Made by a program: the position numbers and the translations under genes
The notes under the pieces: generated by a model
The model's input: only the letters and a program-made list of their open reading frames with translations
Databases searched by the model: none
What the model was told of the DNA's origin: nothing
Assembly: GCF_000423265.1 (NCBI RefSeq)
Contig: NZ_AUHQ01000013.1
Location: 1-49,251 of the forward strand
Reading direction: 5' to 3'
Length of the DNA: 49,251 nucleotides
Source of the DNA: Ligilactobacillus saerimneri DSM 16049
GTDB lineage: Bacteria; Bacillota; Bacilli; Lactobacillales; Lactobacillaceae
Part shown: in pieces, positions 22,116 through 28,918 of the stretch
Position numbering within the stretch: the stretch's first letter is position 1
Layout of the letters: the number at the start of each line of letters is the position of its first letter

Positions 22116-22132
22116 CTTTCTCTGGATATTAA

Positions 22133-22513
22133 TTATTTTTGTGCTGCTTTAGCTTCTTTCAGACGCTTCTTTTCCATCCGTCGCATCTTCTTGAGCTTTT
22201 TGCGTTCTTCCCGTTCGCGCATTGCTTTTTCTGAGTAACGGTAAGCCTTCTTCTTCAGGTACCGTAACAACTCTGTTTCATTAGCAAACTCGTGGGGTTT
22301 CTTTTGCCCGTGCAAACGCACAGTAATCTTGGTAATCTTGATCCGGCCCGTCCATGTGTAGGTATGTTCTACAATGAACCGGTTGTTAAGATCATTGGGA
22401 TCCTCCCCAAATTTTAGAACATATACTTTTTCAGGCACCATCAACGGATTAACGTGCTCTTTACTATATGCTATATTTTGTGACTTTAAAAAGTTCTTTG
22501 TCTTTCTAAGCAT
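22133..22513 (-). CDS. Small basic protein of unknown function (126 aa)
   Basis: I do not recognise this protein. Residues 1-90 look like a compact alpha/beta domain (EKVYVLKFGEDPNDLNNRF, YTWTGRIKITKITVRLHG). From about residue 88 to the end it is a highly basic Lys/Arg/Glu/Met helix (EREERKKLKKMRRMEKKRLK), a likely coiled coil or nucleic-acid-binding tail. The ribosome site AAAGGGAGG before ATG 22513 and the terminator after it indicate a real, single-gene transcript. A possible extended -10 (TGT-TAGAAT) lies about 75 bases upstream. It has no signal peptide. Confidence 0.8.
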   Translation of the reverse strand: MLRKTKNFLKSQNIAYSKEHVNPLMVPEKVYVLKFGEDPNDLNNRFIVEHTYTWTGRIKITKITVRLHGQKKPHEFANETELLRYLKKKAYRYSEKAMREREERKKLKKMRRMEKKRLKEAKAAQK

Positions 22514-22631
22514 GTTTTACCTCCCTTTGATAGTTTCCTCAGCAGCTACAATTAATCATAACTACCCATATTCTAACAGAAAAAGTTAATTGAATAAAAT
22601 ACTATCATATATTTTAATAATAAAAAAAGAA

Positions 22632-22656
22632 GAATGCCCTAACGAATAGGACATTC
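22632..22656 (-). terminator. Terminator of tRNA-Glu
   Basis: On the minus strand GAATGTCCTA-TTCG-TTAGGGCATTC forms a stable tetraloop hairpin, followed by TTCTTTTTTT. It lies about 19 bases after the tRNA 3' end. Confidence 0.85.
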
Positions 22657-22674
22657 CTAATTTACTTAGTCAAA

Positions 22675-22747
22675 TCACCCGTACGGGGATCGAACCCGCA
22701 ACTCCGCCTTGAGAGGGCGACGTCTTAACCAATTTGACCAACGGGCA
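22675..22747 (-). tRNA. tRNA-Glu (anticodon CTC) with unusual first pair
   Basis: The 73-base cloverleaf has D arm GTC..GAC, anticodon stem TCGCC/GGCGG with loop CTCTCAA (anticodon CTC, reads GAG), and T arm GCGGG-TTCGATC-CCCGT. The body closely resembles Gram-positive tRNA-Glu. The acceptor TGCCCGT/ACGGGTG begins with T1-G72 and G2-T71 wobble pairs, where I would expect G1-C72. Discriminator A is encoded and CCA is not. The strong promoter and terminator argue it is expressed. Confidence 0.88.
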
Positions 22748-22759
22748 ATTACTCTCCTA

Positions 22760-22787
22760 AGTATAGTCCAAAAAGCCTAGTTGTCAA
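22760..22787 (-). promoter_or_regulatory. Promoter of tRNA-Glu
   Basis: On the minus strand TTGACA (22782-22787), a 16-base spacer and TATACT (22760-22765) match a sigma-A promoter, about 12 bases before the tRNA 5' end. Confidence 0.8.
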
Positions 22788-22792
22788 GCTTT

Positions 22793-23386
22793 TTATTGCC
22801 ACCATTGGTCAAAGTCTTGGAGCAGTTTTTGCAATGCCAAGCCCCGGTGACTAACCGTATTCTTTTCACTAGCAGTCATCTCAGCAAAGGTCTTATCTTT
22901 TGCTGGATAGTAGAACAGCGGATCGTAACCGAAGCCATCCTTCCCCCGTGGTGCCGTCAAAATTTGACCATATGCGTCCCCCGTTGCGATTAACGGTTCT
23001 TTGCCCTCTTGGACCACCACGATTGAACAATGGAAGTGGGCCGTCCGGTCCGCTGGAGCTACGTCCGCCAGTTTATTAAGCAACTTACGGTTGTTGGCCG
23101 CATCATCATGATCACCAGCATACCTGGCTGAGTAAATACCTGGTTCCCCATCCAACGCATCCACGACTAATCCCGAATCATCCGCTAACACCGGAATGTG
23201 CAAGTAGTTACTGATAGTTTGTGCCTTAATCAAGGCATTTTCAGTAAATGTTTGTCCGTTTTCTTCAATTGGCGGAACATCTTCCAAATCCAAAAGCGTC
23301 ATTACCTCTATCTGTTTGGGCGCAAAGAGCCGGGCAAACTCGCGTGCTTTGCCGGCATTCTTTGTTGCAATCAAAATCTTATCCAT
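22793..23386 (-). CDS. rdgB: XTP/dITP diphosphatase (non-canonical purine NTP pyrophosphatase)
   Basis: Removes inosine, deoxyinosine and xanthosine triphosphates from the nucleotide pool, preventing their incorporation into nucleic acid. The 197-residue Ham1/RdgB protein shows the nucleotide-binding start ILIATKNAGKAREF, the metal and base segment ADDSGLVVDALDGEPGIYSARYAG and the C-terminal SHRGLALQKL. ATG 23386 has GGAGG 8 bases upstream; the open frame extends six codons further without family match. The stop lies only a few bases from the tRNA-Glu promoter. Confidence 0.95.
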   Translation of the reverse strand: MDKILIATKNAGKAREFARLFAPKQIEVMTLLDLEDVPPIEENGQTFTENALIKAQTISNYLHIPVLADDSGLVVDALDGEPGIYSARYAGDHDDAANNRKLLNKLADVAPADRTAHFHCSIVVVQEGKEPLIATGDAYGQILTAPRGKDGFGYDPLFYYPAKDKTFAEMTASEKNTVSHRGLALQKLLQDFDQWWQ

Positions 23387-23438
23387 CGCAGCTACCTCCA
23401 GCATATTTTTAAGTTTATACTACACTATGGGATAGAAT

Positions 23439-23468
23439 TTAACAATTCGGTTAAAAAACCTGTATAAT
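23439..23468 (+). promoter_or_regulatory. Promoter of yslB
   Basis: TTAACA (23439-23444), an 18-base spacer and a perfect TATAAT (23463-23468) lie about 32 bases upstream of the yslB start. Confidence 0.55.
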
Positions 23469-23500
23469 AAGCACTGATATTAAACGAAGGAGTACCTCTA

Positions 23501-24013
23501 ATGCACAAGGAACTAATTGAACAAGCACTCGCACACCCAGAGCTGGGTTCTACTCTGGGCTACGAACTCATTCGGGACATGCTTCTCCCTAGTATCGTAG
23601 GCGAAGACAGTAATTTCATGTATTGGGCCGGCAAGAAACTAGCCCGCGAAATCGCCCTGGCAACAGACGAAGATATTTTCAGCTTTTTTGCTGCCGCTAA
23701 CTGGGGTGAGCTAACCCGGGTAAAGAGCAATGCCCACCAGCAAAAATTCACTCTGACTGGGCCAATCATTGCCCTCCGCCACCAAAACAACAGCCACACT
23801 CCCCAATTTTTATTGGAAACCGGATTTTTAGCCCAAACCATTGAGCAACAAACCGGCTTGGTAACTGAAGGTGTGCTCGAGAATGATACTAAAAAGAACA
23901 ACAAAATTAGCATTCTCATCCAAACTGATCCTAAAACTCCTACCAGTGATGAATTATCCCCTGATACAACCCCACTTGCTTTCACGGCCTTACTTCATCC
24001 TGAAGATAAATAA
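23501..24013 (+). CDS. yslB: YslB-like protein (DUF2507 family)
   Basis: The 170-residue protein matches the DUF2507/YslB family in order and length: a helical N-terminus (LGYELIRDMLLPSIVGEDSN), then YWAGKKLARE, then an alpha/beta body ending at about residue 135. It resembles the V4R-like fold, but no cofactor or reaction is established. The last 35 residues are polar, Pro- and Thr-rich and probably disordered. The ATG has GAAGGAG upstream. It is the only plus-strand gene in this part, transcribed alone and convergent with trxA. Confidence 0.85.
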   Translation: MHKELIEQALAHPELGSTLGYELIRDMLLPSIVGEDSNFMYWAGKKLAREIALATDEDIFSFFAAANWGELTRVKSNAHQQKFTLTGPIIALRHQNNSHTPQFLLETGFLAQTIEQQTGLVTEGVLENDTKKNNKISILIQTDPKTPTSDELSPDTTPLAFTALLHPEDK

Positions 24014-24019
24014 TACAAC

Positions 24020-24068
24020 AAAGCGGTGATAACATGACGCCACCAGGCCTCATGCTATCACCGCTTTT
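24020..24068 (+). terminator. Terminator between yslB and trxA
   Basis: AAAGCGGTGATA-A-CATGA pairs with TCATG-C-TATCACCGCTTT around a 12-base loop, with five T on the plus strand. The minus strand has a weaker T-run, so it may serve both convergent genes. Confidence 0.85.
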
Positions 24069-24093
24069 TCATGCTGCATTCAAGAGCAATTTA

Positions 24094-24405
24094 TTAGACG
24101 TATTGGTTCAACTTAGCTTCCAATTGTTCCTTGCTGTGGTAACCAATAATAGTATCAACGATTGCGCCATCCTTCTTGATGATCATCGTTGGAATACTCA
24201 TGATTCCCAATTCAGCAGCCGTTTGTTGGTTGGCATCAACGTCCACTTTTCCAAAGGAAACCTTATCGCCCATTTCTTCAGCCAACTTTTCTACCACAGG
24301 ACCTTGCATCCGGCAAGGGCCACACCATGTTGCCCAAAAGTCTGTAAATGTAACTCCGTGTGCTGTTTCTTCCTTAAATGTCTTATCAGTTAGTTCTTTA
24401 ACCAT
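24094..24405 (-). CDS. trxA: Thioredoxin
   Basis: Reduces disulfides in cytoplasmic proteins and receives electrons from thioredoxin reductase. The 103-residue protein has the canonical active site Trp27-Cys28-Gly29-Pro30-Cys31 and the cis-proline region MSIPTMIIKKDG. ATG 24405 is preceded by GGAGG. It has its own promoter downstream of mutS2 and ends next to the shared terminator. Confidence 0.97.
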   Translation of the reverse strand: MVKELTDKTFKEETAHGVTFTDFWATWCGPCRMQGPVVEKLAEEMGDKVSFGKVDVDANQQTAAELGIMSIPTMIIKKDGAIVDTIIGYHSKEQLEAKLNQYV

Positions 24406-24435
24406 AGTGAACCTCCTACTTTCTTTTCGTAAGTA

Positions 24436-24464
24436 ATCATATCAATTAACCATCCCGAAAGCAA
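24436..24464 (-). promoter_or_regulatory. Promoter of trxA
   Basis: On the minus strand TTGCTT (24459-24464), a 17-base spacer and TATGAT (24436-24441), with an extended TGA just before the -10, lie about 30 bases upstream of trxA. Confidence 0.55.
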
Positions 24465-24485
24465 TTTAATTGCTCACTTACCATT

Positions 24486-26846
24486 TTACTTGAAATAAAC
24501 AATTGTTGCCCCATTGCCCCCAGCGTTCGGCGGGGCAAACTGGAACTTCTTGACTGACCGGTTGTTTTCCAAATACTTGGTAATTCCGGAACGCAGCGCT
24601 CCGGTTCCTTTCCCGTGGACAATTGTCACCTGTTTATAACCCGCTAAAAGCGCTGCATCAATATAACGATCAATATTGGTCAGCGCTTCTTCATAACGCT
24701 GGCCCCGCAAGTCTAAACTAGAACTGACATGGCTCGCTTGGGCTGATCGTAAGACAACCCCTGATCGCGGTTGCTTCTTTTCTTGAACATGGATCTTCTC
24801 CAGGTCATCCTCATCAATCTTCATCTTGAGAATTCCCAACTGGACTTCCCATTGTTTGTCTCCCAATTTTTGAATCAAGACACCTTGTTGACCGTATGAG
24901 CGGACCAACACATCATCGTTTGGGTGCAGAGCTTGCTTTTCTTTCGCTTTCCGGAGCACCTTATTATGTTGCAAGCGGATATCTTGGTGCAGGGCGTTAA
25001 GTTGGGTTTGGGCATCGATCAGCTGATTTTCCTTGACTGTCGCTGCCCCGTTAAGCCGCATGGCCCGCAAGTCATTAATAATCGCATCAGCTTTTTTCTG
25101 GGCCTCTTGGACAATATCATTGGCCTTCATCTTAGCTTGTTCAGTGAGATGACTTCGTTCCGCAACTAATTTTTCGTAGGTTTGTGCCAAATCATGGTGC
25201 AACTTCTCTGCTTCTTCCAAGTGCTTTTGCAAGGCAATGGCCTCTTCTTCCGCTTGGTGGCGCTTAGCTACCAAATCGGTAATCATAGCGTTGAGGTCTT
25301 GACTGTCTTGGGTCGTTAATTCCTGGGCAGCTGCAATAATTGTCTTATCCAAGCCCAAGCGTCGGGAGATGTTAAAGGCATTACTCCGCCCGGGAATCCC
25401 GATTAACAACCGGTACGTTGGTTGCAGGGTTTCAACGTCAAACTCCATGCTGGCATTGATTGTTCCTGGCCGTTCAAACCCATAGGCCTTCAACTCTGGA
25501 TAGTGCGTAGTTGCCACTACGTAGGCCCCCGTCGCCCCGACCGCATCTAAAATTGCAATCGCCAAAGAAGCCCCTTCTTGCGGGTCAGTCCCTGCTCCCA
25601 ATTCGTCAAACAAGACGAGGGAATGGGCATCGATATGCTGCAAGATATTAACGATATTCACCATATGGGAAGAAAAGGTACTGAGGTTTTGCTCAATTGA
25701 CTGTTCATCCCCGATATCAGCGAAAATATCAGTAAAGATCCCAATGCGGCTTTCCTCATAGGCCGGAATGAATAAGCCCGACTGTCCCATCATTTGTACT
25801 AAGCCTAAAGTCTTGAGGGTGATTGTTTTCCCACCTGTATTCGGCCCGGTAATGATAATCGCCTGGTAATCTTTCCCCAGCATGATATCATTGCGTACGG
25901 CTTTTTGGGGGACCAGCAATGGGTGCCACACTTGCCGCAAGTAGACGTTATTATCCGTGTCAACTATTGGCTCGGTTGCTTTGATAGCATGGGCATACCG
26001 GGCTTTAGCATTCACAAAGTCTAGCTGCCCGATGATATGCGCATTGGCTTGCAGTTCTTCTGTATACGGTGCAATCAGGGCTGACAATTCTGCCAGAATC
26101 CGTTTGACTTCTTCCCGTTCAGCACTTTGTTGCCGCTTTAGGCGGTTGTTCAACTCAACAATAGCCTTCGGCTCGACAAATACGGTTTGCCCGGAAGCAC
26201 TTTGATCGTGGACAACGCCCCCGAATTTATTCCGGTACTCCTGGCGAACCGGGATCACATACCGATCATTCCGAATAGTTACAATCGCATTACTCAAATA
26301 CTTAGCATTATTACCCCGGGTAAACTGGCCCAACTGCTCACGAATTTGTGTTTCCGTAGTTGCAATTTGGCGCCGTAAACTGCGTAACAATGACGAAGCC
26401 TCGTCAGTCACAAACCCATCATTATCAATAGCTGTCAACAAACGCCGTCCAACCTGGGGCAATGACACCAACTCATCAACCAGTTGGTCTAATGACAGGA
26501 GTTGGACTTCTTCATCGAGCAAGTCGCGGAAAAAGACCTTAAGCTGATTGGTCGTCCGCAAAACCAGCCCAATCGCAGCTAGTTCTTGCCCGTTCAAACT
26601 TGCCCCAATATCCAAACGTTTTAAAAATGGGCGAATATTGCCTAAACGAGGTAGAGGAATTCCGCCCTTAAGGCGTAAAATATCCGCCCCATCTTTTGTC
26701 TGATCTAAATGATGTTGGATCTGCTCTTGTTTTACTAGCGGGTGCATCCGCAATGCTAGGCGGTGCCCCATTTCCGTTGTCGTATACTCTACAAGTTTTT
26801 TCCGAATTTTATCATATTCAAGCACTTGGAGGGCTTTTTCATTCAC
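24486..26846 (-). CDS. mutS2: Endonuclease MutS2
   Basis: MutS2 is a MutS paralogue of Firmicutes; published work links it to limiting recombination and to splitting collided ribosomes. About 786 residues carry the core and lever domains, the Walker A GPNTGGKT, the signature DELGAGTDPQEG, a coiled-coil linker and a C-terminal Smr nuclease domain (SSLDLRGQRYEEAL, then VHGKGTGALR). It lacks the mismatch-recognition domain of MutS. Two in-frame GTG codons are available. GTG 26846 is chosen because GGGGTG lies about 6 bases upstream, while the first GTG (26855) overlaps that site. It follows cvpA closely. Confidence 0.95.
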   Translation of the reverse strand: MNEKALQVLEYDKIRKKLVEYTTTEMGHRLALRMHPLVKQEQIQHHLDQTKDGADILRLKGGIPLPRLGNIRPFLKRLDIGASLNGQELAAIGLVLRTTNQLKVFFRDLLDEEVQLLSLDQLVDELVSLPQVGRRLLTAIDNDGFVTDEASSLLRSLRRQIATTETQIREQLGQFTRGNNAKYLSNAIVTIRNDRYVIPVRQEYRNKFGGVVHDQSASGQTVFVEPKAIVELNNRLKRQQSAEREEVKRILAELSALIAPYTEELQANAHIIGQLDFVNAKARYAHAIKATEPIVDTDNNVYLRQVWHPLLVPQKAVRNDIMLGKDYQAIIITGPNTGGKTITLKTLGLVQMMGQSGLFIPAYEESRIGIFTDIFADIGDEQSIEQNLSTFSSHMVNIVNILQHIDAHSLVLFDELGAGTDPQEGASLAIAILDAVGATGAYVVATTHYPELKAYGFERPGTINASMEFDVETLQPTYRLLIGIPGRSNAFNISRRLGLDKTIIAAAQELTTQDSQDLNAMITDLVAKRHQAEEEAIALQKHLEEAEKLHHDLAQTYEKLVAERSHLTEQAKMKANDIVQEAQKKADAIINDLRAMRLNGAATVKENQLIDAQTQLNALHQDIRLQHNKVLRKAKEKQALHPNDDVLVRSYGQQGVLIQKLGDKQWEVQLGILKMKIDEDDLEKIHVQEKKQPRSGVVLRSAQASHVSSSLDLRGQRYEEALTNIDRYIDAALLAGYKQVTIVHGKGTGALRSGITKYLENNRSVKKFQFAPPNAGGNGATIVYFK

Positions 26847-26857
26847 ATTTATCACCC

Positions 26858-27340
26858 CTATTGTAAATATTGTGTCAAATCTGGTGTGTTATTAAGGATA
26901 AATTGCGCAACCTGGGACTGTTCAATCCGATTTTGCCAAGTTGTTGTTGGCCAACTGACCAAGAAGACTAACGCAAAGAAGATCATGATATACGCAACCA
27001 TCATGCCCAATAACCCACCGGCTAGCGCATTCAGTTGCCGCAAACCGCGCATTTTCGTCACGGTGCGTAAGGTATGAGCGATCATCCGCCAGATGATTCC
27101 CCCGACTAAAATCACCGTCCAAAAAGCTAGTAAGCGACAAAACAAGCGACTGCCCGCCGTTAAATGGGCTAAATCAAAGATGTTGGCGAGACCATCCCCC
27201 AGATACCGCGCTAAGAAAAAGGCCAAGCCCAAAACTACGCCGTACCCGATAAGGTTGATCAACATCGCTAATAGCCCCTTTTTTACTCCGATCCGAAACG
27301 AGATCGCGAGTAACCCCAAGATTATTACCGAAACTATCAT
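26858..27340 (-). CDS. cvpA: CvpA family membrane protein
   Basis: The 160-residue protein has about four hydrophobic helices (IVSVIILGLLAISF; LINLIGYGVVLGLAFFL; FWTVILVGGIIWRM; LLGMMVAYIMIFFAL), the CvpA/colicin V production layout. Its biochemical role is not established. It overlaps zapA by 4 bases (ATGA) and is followed by mutS2 within about a dozen bases. The zapA-cvpA-mutS2 order is conserved in Firmicutes. Confidence 0.88.
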   Translation of the reverse strand: MIVSVIILGLLAISFRIGVKKGLLAMLINLIGYGVVLGLAFFLARYLGDGLANIFDLAHLTAGSRLFCRLLAFWTVILVGGIIWRMIAHTLRTVTKMRGLRQLNALAGGLLGMMVAYIMIFFALVFLVSWPTTTWQNRIEQSQVAQFILNNTPDLTQYLQ

Positions 27341-27600
27341 TGCTGCTCCTGGTCGGTCTTGCCCAATTGTTGTTGCAACTGGTCAATCTTTTCTTGTTGT
27401 TTAAGTTGGTCTGAAACTGCATTAATTGCCAGTAAAATTGCGGCCCGTTCATCTGAAATCCCTGGCATCAATTCCTTGACCTCCGCTAGCTGTTCCTGGA
27501 TCACATGTACTACCGCCCGCATATGTTCCGCCGAGCTCTCGCCAATGATTGTATAATCTTTTCCATCAATTTCAATCTTAAATCGTCTTTTATTTGCCAA
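27337..27600 (-). CDS. zapA: Cell division protein ZapA
   Basis: ZapA binds and bundles FtsZ at the division ring. The 87-residue protein has the family's N-terminal RRFKIEIDGKDYTIIGE domain and a C-terminal coiled coil (SDQLKQQEKIDQLQQQLG). Translation begins at TTG 27600, supported by GAGGGA 8 bases upstream; there is no ATG before the conserved region. It is the first gene of zapA-cvpA-mutS2. Confidence 0.9.
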   Translation of the reverse strand: MANKRRFKIEIDGKDYTIIGESSAEHMRAVVHVIQEQLAEVKELMPGISDERAAILLAINAVSDQLKQQEKIDQLQQQLGKTDQEQQ

Positions 27601-27685
27601 ACCTAAAATCCCTCACAAAAATTTTCTATCGTCATTTTACCATAATTCTTCTTGCACACTGGTCGTGATGCAACCATAGAAAAAG

Positions 27686-27718
27686 AATAGGACTGCCCAC
27701 ATGTGTGACAGCCCTATT
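27686..27718 (-). terminator. Terminator of ireB-ruvX-yrzB
   Basis: On the minus strand a 12-bp stem with two wobble pairs (AATAGGGCTGTC / GGCAGTCCTATT) is followed by CTTTTTC. It lies just past the yrzB stop. Confidence 0.75.
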
Positions 27719-27726
27719 AGCTTTTG

Positions 27727-28029
27727 TTATTGCATGTTGGGATCGTTAAGGAATGTATCTAACACACCTTCAACCATTTCCCATTCAGCATCATCTTCAA
27801 TTTCAAAAAATTCCGCTTCTGTCGCTGAACCATCTTCATCAGGATAGTAAGCAAATGCCGTTACATCAACTTGTTCGCCTGGTTGTGCGTCATCCGGAAC
27901 CAATAAGACATAGCCTTTATCAGATTCATCTGGTTGGAAAGTAAACAGGATCTGATACAGTGTTTCATTCCCCTTATCATCTACTAGGGTAATCAAGCTA
28001 TCATCATTCATATTTTGCTTTTCCGCCAT
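27727..28029 (-). CDS. yrzB: DUF1292 family protein (YrzB-like)
   Basis: This 100-residue, very acidic protein has the DUF1292 pattern: ITLVDDKGNETLYQILFTF, then YVLLVPDD, then the acidic EFFEIEDDAEWEMVEGVLDT near the end. No biochemical function is established. It is the third gene of the conserved ireB-ruvX-yrzB cluster, 16 bases after ruvX, and is followed by a terminator. Confidence 0.9.
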   Translation of the reverse strand: MAEKQNMNDDSLITLVDDKGNETLYQILFTFQPDESDKGYVLLVPDDAQPGEQVDVTAFAYYPDEDGSATEAEFFEIEDDAEWEMVEGVLDTFLNDPNMQ

Positions 28030-28045
28030 TAATATCCCTCATTTT

Positions 28046-28486
28046 CTAAAATACTTTAGTTAATTCGCCATGCCGATCAAGATAATTTTGCAGAATTAAT
28101 GCCGCTGCCAATTTGTCAATCACCTGCTTGCGCTTACGGCGCGATGTATCGGCTTCTTCAACCAACATCCGCTCGGCTTCAACCGTGGTCAACCGTTCAT
28201 CTTGGAAGTCGATGGGCAAGCCTAATTGCTGCACCAGCAAGTCCCCATAAGCACGGCTGGCATCAACCCGGGGGCCTGAAGTATTGTTCATGTTCTTGGG
28301 CAAGCCCAAAACCACGCCGACAACCCCATACTGGTCAACTAATTCCTTAATTCGTGTAATGTTAAAATCTTGTTCATCTTCGTTGATAGGGACGATCTCG
28401 ACCCCCTGGGCTGTCCAGCCCAACTCATCACTGATCGCCACCCCAACTGTCCGCGAACCAACATCTAAGCCCATTAATCGTGCCAC
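28046..28486 (-). CDS. ruvX: Holliday junction resolvase-like RuvX/YqgF
   Basis: A member of the RNase H-fold YqgF family, known as a putative Holliday junction resolvase and implicated in pre-16S rRNA 5' end processing. The 146 residues show the N-terminal acidic motif [14 protein letters not shown] and the second acidic site [10 protein letters not shown]. Start GTG 28486 directly follows the ireB stop, and GAGG inside ireB lies 8 bases upstream, so translation is coupled. Confidence 0.93.
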   Translation of the reverse strand: MARLMGLDVGSRTVGVAISDELGWTAQGVEIVPINEDEQDFNITRIKELVDQYGVVGVVLGLPKNMNNTSGPRVDASRAYGDLLVQQLGLPIDFQDERLTTVEAERMLVEEADTSRRKRKQVIDKLAAALILQNYLDRHGELTKVF

Positions 28487-28753
28487 TTAATTTGCCTCAC
28501 TATCTTTGTCCAAGTATGACCGTACTAATTCTTCAATAATTTCATCGCGTTCATACTTTCTAATTAGATTGCGGGCATCGTTCAAACGTGGGATGTAAGC
28601 AGGATCCCCGGACAATAGATAACCCACAATTTGATTAATTGGATTGTAGCCCTTTTCCTCCAGAGCTGCATATACCGTCAAAAGGGTGTCATGAACGTCT
28701 TTTTGTCGCTTGTCATTAAAGTTAAAATACATAGTTTTATCCAACGAACCCAT
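28487..28753 (-). CDS. ireB: IreB family regulatory phosphoprotein (DUF965)
   Basis: The 88-residue protein ([17 protein letters not shown] onward) matches the DUF965/YrzL family, whose enterococcal member IreB is phosphorylated by the Ser/Thr kinase IreK and affects cephalosporin resistance. The N-terminal threonines around DKTMYF are where phosphorylation occurs in that protein. ATG 28753 follows a strong GGAGGTGG; a five-codon extension of the frame overlaps this site. It heads the ireB-ruvX-yrzB operon with a good promoter upstream. Confidence 0.93.
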   Translation of the reverse strand: MGSLDKTMYFNFNDKRQKDVHDTLLTVYAALEEKGYNPINQIVGYLLSGDPAYIPRLNDARNLIRKYERDEIIEELVRSYLDKDSEAN

Positions 28754-28782
28754 AATATCCACCTCCACAATCTTCTTTACTC

Positions 28783-28811
28783 ATTCTACTAGAAAACCCA
28801 TATACTGACAA
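28783..28811 (-). promoter_or_regulatory. Promoter of ireB-ruvX-yrzB
   Basis: On the minus strand TTGTCA (28806-28811), a 17-base spacer and TAGAAT (28783-28788) lie about 30 bases before the ireB ATG. Confidence 0.65.
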
Positions 28812-28881
28812 TAAACATAATCTTTTCTTACTACAATTATTATCTATTGTTGATTAGATAAAAGATTATTGATTCTAGTAA

Positions 28882-28909
28882 CCCCCTAAGCCAAATAAGT
28901 CCTAGGGGG
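28882..28909 (-). terminator. Hairpin downstream of zwf
   Basis: CCCCCTA..TAGGGGG (7 GC-rich pairs, 14-base loop) begins about 10 bases after the zwf stop. There is no T-run after it on the minus strand, so it may be a transcript-stabilising or weak termination structure. Confidence 0.5.
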
Positions 28910-28918
28910 CAACATCAC

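Noticed and set aside
26846-26855. GTG 26855 as the mutS2 start
   Set aside because: That codon overlaps the ribosome site; GTG 26846 has proper spacing and gives the usual length.
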